64,000 bases of DNA, taken from assembly GCA_963971225.1 (NCBI GenBank), contig OZ020267.1:4216001-4280000 (forward strand), read 5' to 3'. Below the pieces are notes generated by a model. The model did not search any database. It saw only the letters and a list, made by a program, of their open reading frames with translations, and was not told the origin of the DNA. The position numbers and the translations under genes were made by a program. This DNA is from Melieria omissa (taxonomy: Eukaryota > Arthropoda > Insecta > Diptera > Ulidiidae). This document shows, in pieces, positions 58,926-64,000 of this stretch (within the stretch, counting starts at the first letter, position 1; the number at the start of each line of letters is the position of its first letter).

Positions 58926-61341
58926 CCATAAAAAAGTTTAAATAAAATGGGCTGCCAAGGGAACCATTGACCAAATCATAAACATGGACCATTGTCATTA
59001 ACTGGGTGTGAAATATTTTTAGGCATAAGTTTTAGATAAATAACAAATTGTAATATTTACACTGATAGTTTGTCCCAACCAATGAAACCACTATTTAAAT
59101 TTAATTTAATTTTAATTTTAATTTCTCTTCCATATAAAAAAGTTTGAACTTATTTTGCAATTCTCGAAAAAAGTGCGCTACTGAAAAAGACGTGAAGCCT
59201 TAAAAAAAAAATTCAAAAACCTCACACAACTCTACAATCCATTTGAACCTCATCGAAAAACTTCACATAACTTTTCAATCGATAAATCTGAGCCTAATCG
59301 ATACGTTCAATTGCTTTAAAAATATGCAAAATTTCGCATTAAAAGGGAAAAGTTTCCATTATTTTTTTTCTTTTCAATTCTTTTTTTTCTGCTTTTGAAA
59401 AGTGCCGCTTTACATCTTTCACTGAAGTCGCCGTAGTGCAGCTGCGTTGTGCTGTCACTGTCTCTATGAGCTGTCATTGCTGTGCCTATTTCTATTGTTG
59501 ATGTTGTCGTTGTTGCAATTGTTGTTGTTGTTGTTGTTGCTGTTGTTGTTGTAGCGCACAGGCCGATTGTGAGTGTAACGCGGCCTGTGGGCCGAGTGGG
59601 TAAGATGTCACCGAAAGTGACATGAACGCGGATTCGCGCAACTGTCGCACGAAATGTCACGCTGAGTGTGTGTCACTCTATGCATTTTCCTTTTCTTTTA
59701 TGGTTGACAATCTTATTTCTGTTGTTGTTGTCGTTTTTGCTTTAAAGCATTGTACGCGCAAAAAATTCATAAGTTGATGTCACATTTGCGGCGCATTGCC
59801 GACGCTGCGCCACTCGTTGTGACGTTGCATGGAAAAGGAAAATTGTGCATGGCAACCAAACAGCAACAACAACAACCATAAGCACACTGCGTCGCTAACT
59901 AATAGCAGCAATGTGAAATTGAAAAAAAATATCAACAACAAAAATAACAACGCGCAAAAATTATCATGCAAAGCTCGTCAAAGCGTTAAACGCCTCTATT
60001 CGCTGGTGCTGGCGCTCGGCCGCGCTGGATAACTTCATTTATCATGTTAAGTAGGCGCTTGGTGGCCACAAAGCGTGGGCTCCACTGGCGATAAGTGATT
60101 GGACTGCGGCAGTGTGAAAAATGCTAAACTTCGGCGATATTGAGCTGCTGCAGTTTCTTAAAATATTTGAGATTTGTACGTTTAAGAACACTTTCAAAAT
60201 CAAATCGAAATCAACAAAATTTCCACTCTGGCCACATTGGATCGGCGCTACCTGCTCGGCCTAAAGCTTGAGGCAATCGTTCTACCATAATTCATGCTGC
60301 CCGGACACTGACCAGGCGAGGGGGCGATGGCCGAACCAGTGGACAGACACACGACTGCTCGGACTCGACAGACACAGAGCAATGTGAAGTTGTTGTTGTT
60401 TGTGTGTTTCATTTCAGCTGCCACTCGATGCCACTTGCATGATGTACGGCACAAAAGTCTCAAGTGTCACTTTGACAGCGTCAACTGAATGTAACAGGAA
60501 CAATAACACAAACAACAAGAACAAAAACACTGTACTACAGCAACAGCAACAATGAGCCTTAATCAGGCGCTTTGCATGCGGACACAGGTACCAACCAACA
60601 GTCCGAACTGCCAGTTGGCAGCGGACACTGTGCACGTTTTTCCTTCCTCCGCCTTCTTCTGTCATCTGCCTTTTGGGCTGCTTGTGCCATTTATTGTTGT
60701 TGTCGTCGTTTTTGCTGTTCATGGCTTGTTGTCCCTGGCGCAAAGGACAAGCGAAATGACAGCGTCTTTGGTGAAACGGCCGCAGGGGGGAGCGAGACGT
60801 AGTGGAGAGAGAGAGCGCCAAGTCCTCTGGGTGCTCTGGGGAGACTTGGTCAAGAAATTCCCGCGACATCAAATGAATGTAGCATGTTTGACTTTGGCTA
60901 CTGCTTTGTGCGATTATTGTTGTTGGCATTTATAGTTGTTGTTGTTGTTGGAAAGATACTCCGTTTGGGTTATTTGTTTGCATATGTTGACCGCTCGTTG
61001 GCAACACTAACAATAAAACATGGAGTATAACAATTGTAGCAAATGCGGTGAGCGCAGTTGCAACAACAACAACTACACACTGTCCAACTGCAACAATAAC
61101 ATTAGCCGCGCGATTTAACACCAACAGCGCCATCAACCACATCAAGAGCAACAACAGCAAAAGCAACTTGTGATGTGGTTATTGTTGTTGCTGGCCATAA
61201 ATTCCAAATGGATTACGTAAATCACTTTGAAGTGAAGCTTTCCAACACACACACACACACACACATACTGACAGTAGAGTGCACACACATGCAACACACC
61301 TAAATGTTGAGGCTCAGTGCAGTGCATTATTCGGGCTGAAC
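58926..61341. other. Intronic DNA, no gene
   Basis: TTG run at 59517-59552, CAA run at 59861-59880, GA tract at 60806-60819, (CA)n at 61244-61264, GCCATAAA at 61194-61201. The frames of 171 and 127 codons at 60414-60935 overlap on opposite strands and show no domain. Confidence 0.45.
61244..61264. repeat. (CA)n microsatellite
   Basis: Perfect AC/CA run. Confidence 0.9.
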
Positions 61342-61345
61342 TTAA

Positions 61346-62024
61346 CCCTTTCGCTAGTTTGTTGCCATATGGCAACATGCTACTTTTTGGACGTCTGAAC
61401 CCTCTGTGGTTTCAAGAATAAATTTTTTGTTGGTCCTTAGAATAGTTTGAAGTTTTAGGAAAAATACGAAATTAAAAAACTGAATATTTAAGTTTAAAGA
61501 AGAGAAGTACAGTCGTGGCTGGGTATAGTGAACACCAAAATTTTCATATGGAGCCTCTAGATATTGAAAAGAATTTTAATACAAAAACAAAAAGTGTTTT
61601 TTGAGCAAATAAAACGAGTTTTTGAAAAAATGTTAACATTGATATAGTGAACAACCTCGATACTGTGAACAGGCCTTGCAATAATCAGTTCACTATATCC
61701 AGACACGACTGTGTTCACGTTTTTCAATGGTATATCTTGACATAGTAGAAGAAGAAGAAGCAGAAAAATTTGATAACTTTTTAATTTGCCGTTTTCTTTC
61801 AATTTAGATCCTTTTTTTCGTTATGCGTGAAAAGTTGTATGTTTATGTTATTATTACAGCCACAACGATGTGGTTGCTCTCATGGAAAAACAATCAAAAA
61901 TACGGGGTCCGAGTAAAAAAAGGAAACAATTTCTTATGGAATGTTGCTAATAAAACCACATAGAAACCTAAAACGTAGAATTTAAAATTTTAACTTTCCC
62001 AAGTAAAAATTTGTAGCGAAAGGG
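61346..62024. mobile_element. piggyBac-like element with CGCTAG ends, interrupted
   Basis: TTAA (61342-61345) precedes CCCTTTCGCTAG. The right end reads GTAGCGAAAGGG (to about 62024) followed by TAAA, a decayed TTAA. A subterminal 18-bp palindrome, TGTTGCCATATGGCAACA, lies at 61360-61377. A pogo-like MITE is nested at 61510-61711. No transposase frame. Confidence 0.75.
61510..61711. mobile_element. pogo/Tigger-like MITE (about 202 bp), nested
   Basis: Starts CAGTCGTGGCTGGGTATAGTGAAC after TA (61508-61509) and ends TTCACTATATCCAGACACGACTG at 61711, then TG (decayed TA). Homologue of 27725-27960. Confidence 0.8.
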
Positions 62025-62031
62025 TAAATTT

Positions 62032-64000
62032 CGGTGCGCGAAAAAGCCGCAGCAATTAAATGAATTTGTATGCGTGCGTGTATGTGTGTGTGAGTAACTG
62101 CAAGAACTCTTTAACAAGACATGAGTTTCATATCTTCGTGGAATTTAAATCGCTTAATTAAAGTTCTCAATACTTTACTAAGCAAAGACTCAACCGTTCA
62201 AGCAGTCTTTCCAATACAACTTGGATACTTTCTCCTCACAACAGTAAACAATTTGTGAATGTTGCTTTGTAAATCTTCATCGTACGTAGGTTTTTTTTTT
62301 CATTTTCTATGAGAAGCCCTGAGATGATAGTCTAGGAGCAAGATCCCTGAGTTTCCAAAAAGTTTCTACAACAAAATTTATGAAATTCTTCGTTTTTAAA
62401 AATATTAAACTTGATTGTGAATCAAACCTCAAACCAAATACTATGTACAGTCCATAGACATAAACAAACCCGCTTTGCCCAAAACACTTACGAACACATA
62501 ACGTTTTACGCAAACTTCCATCATCCAACTGCTCGAACTGCAAAAAAAAGTGAGCATTTTCAATTCATTAGCCTTGGCGACCTCGTCTTCACGAATGTTC
62601 AAATCCATTCAGAGCACTTGATCGCCTTACAGGTAAACTGACTGTTGCAAAAATTAAAAATAAACCAAAAAAAAACTGTCAGAAATCAGCGAATAATAAA
62701 AACTCAAAATGCGATTTCGCACCTTGTGAGCAGCGGTTTGGGACGTGCGCGATTCCAATGGACAACCGACAGTCACCGGCCAGCACCAAAACAAAAACTG
62801 ACAGCAACAAAATTGAGTTAGTTAACCATTTTATACGCAGGCATGCAGATTTAGCTTGTAAGCAATGACTCCTTGCTGCTGCATGCGGCACTGATTAAAG
62901 CCCGAACCACAATGGATGAAGCAGTGTGGTGACTGCCAAGAAGGTGCGAGTGGGAAAGCAATTTGCTTAGGCTAACTTAATGCACTTAAATCATCAGGGA
63001 GAACTTAAGGAGGCATTTTTAATACACATAACTCATCAAAAAGAACTCATAAGACTCAGAACTCATCAGATAGAGTTGCTTCAGAAAGCAAATTAACTTC
63101 TTTGTTCTCATTAAGCAATAACTTTTTTTTAATTTTTCAAGAATTTCATTCACTTCATTTGAACCTGTTTTCTAAATCTTTCAATTTCACCTACTTTTGC
63201 CATAGTCATTCATTCATTTCATTCAGCGAATATAACCGGAACTGACGTTCCACAAATCGTTTACGTTGCAACTTGTTATTTTGTCTGAGGCTTAAGGCGA
63301 ACGCAAATGAGCAGCAAGTCGACTAGTTGGCTTAACCGCAGTGGACAGCAGATATAATAACAACAACAACAATGCCATATAAGTAATAATAATAAGCACG
63401 ACAGGCAGCGTAACAACCGGGCGAAGGTGACAGTTGCAGTTGCAGCGGCTGTGGCTGCGAAGATTTGCTTTACACCTTTGCCAGCCGTGACAATGTTTTG
63501 GCTGCAGCATTCATAAGGAGCGATTTTGATTTGCGCAGTCGCATTGTAATGGACAGACAAAGGAACAGGGTGTCTCTGAACATGGTACATGAATATCAGA
63601 TTTTTTATGAAAATATTTTAGTTGGAAATATTTCAAGCGGTGATTATTGTATTTTTGCGACACACCCTGTATGCATTAAGGATGTGAGGTGATGGTGGTA
63701 TGAAGTTATGTTTTATTATGGCGCGCACGCATTCCACTTAAGTTTAAATATGCGTGCTTTACAGTTGATAGTTTTGTTGTTGTTGGTTCTTTTTGAACTT
63801 GGTTTTTTGTGTCATATTTGAATTTTTTGTTACTGTTGGTATTCGTGTTTTGCTATTGTTGCAAGATGTAAGATAAATTCCAGCTTAACGTGTGTTGGCA
63901 GTTGGGTGTTGCGTGTTTAAATGTGGTCACTGTGACTGTAGGGTCAACTTGACTCGACTCATTCAGCCTTCCAGACTTTCTCAAGTTAGTTGACATCTGT
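62032..64000. other. Intronic DNA, no gene
   Basis: TG run near 62072-62092, CAA run at 63360-63372. A possible short inverted-repeat element lies at 63567-63670. No trace of the mI microexon. Confidence 0.45.
63567..63670. repeat. Candidate miniature inverted-repeat element (104 bp)
   Basis: CAGGGTGTCTCTG at the left pairs over 8 perfect bases with GCGACACACCCTG at the right. No clear target duplication. Confidence 0.3.

Larger units (their letters stand above)
45938..64000 (-). other. Ubx: Ubx intron between mI and mII (partial)
   Basis: The sequence upstream of mII on the minus strand. I looked for the other Ubx microexon (a GTAAGAT-type start and a KIRSDLTQYGG-type peptide) and did not find it. 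This intron therefore probably exceeds 18 kb and mI lies past position 64000. Confidence 0.7.

Noticed and set aside
1..64000. Ubx homeobox exon or mI microexon within the window
   Set aside because: No homeodomain motif such as WFQNRRMK in any open frame, and no GTAAGAT-type 51-nt exon seen by eye on the minus strand.
1..64000. CRISPR arrays, operons, prokaryotic promoters or phage genes
   Set aside because: The window is clearly insect nuclear DNA. The repeats have neither constant spacers nor direct-repeat structure of that kind.

Overview
This is non-coding DNA from the genome of a higher (brachyceran) fly. It is A+T-rich and full of TG/CA microsatellites, CAA/TTG (opa-type) runs, MITEs and decayed mariner, Tc1 and LINE copies. 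There is no bacterial-style gene organisation. One exon is recognisable: a 51-nt microexon on the minus strand at 45887-45937, between a good acceptor (tract plus CAG) and a perfect GTAAGT donor. In phase it encodes KRYSESLAGSLLPDWL followed by a split Gly codon. That matches microexon mII of the Hox gene Ultrabithorax (Ubx) as I know it from Drosophila. I therefore read the window as the inside of the Ubx transcription unit, transcribed right to left. Positions 1-45886 belong to the giant intron between mII and the 3' homeobox exon. Positions 45938-64000 belong to the intron between mI and mII. I found neither the homeobox exon nor mI, so both should lie outside the window.

Layout. The intron alternates between two kinds of DNA. 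Blocks of higher G+C, rich in microsatellites and CAA/TTG and poor in transposons, lie at about 1-1600, 4100-6500, 7960-8930, 10200-11850, 12800-13550, 17400-18950, 21180-25250, 26650-27560, 28680-30600, 31550-33300, 34620-36000, 36600-37150, 38640-40380, 41860-42500, 44400-45870, 47500-48350, 49000-49950, 51840-53460 and 54800-57200. In Drosophila this intron holds the abx/bx control regions, so these blocks are the best candidates for regulatory DNA. Two of them hold clusters resembling Polycomb/Trithorax response elements (24712-24846 and 55805-55940). The A+T-rich stripes between the blocks hold the mobile elements and local tandem duplications.

Mobile elements. There is a nested, internally deleted mariner with 30-bp perfect inverted repeats (13797-14538) and a mariner 3' remnant (9245-9425). 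There are two Tc1-like relics (25678-26238, and around 54171-54365). A set of TTAA-flanked CCC...GGG elements looks piggyBac-derived, and two pogo/Tigger-like MITEs are present, one nested. A four-copy family has CACCGTG ends. A tRNA-headed SINE has perfect target-site duplications (17198-17389). A frameshifted LINE carries an RNase H domain and a C-terminal Cys/His motif (58003-58925). A 200-base assembly gap sits at 22651-22850 beside G+C-rich palindromes.

No tRNA, rRNA or CRISPR gene and no complete protein-coding gene was found. The many longer open frames are low-complexity or repeat-driven. All assignments were made by eye; species identity and enhancer function are inference.
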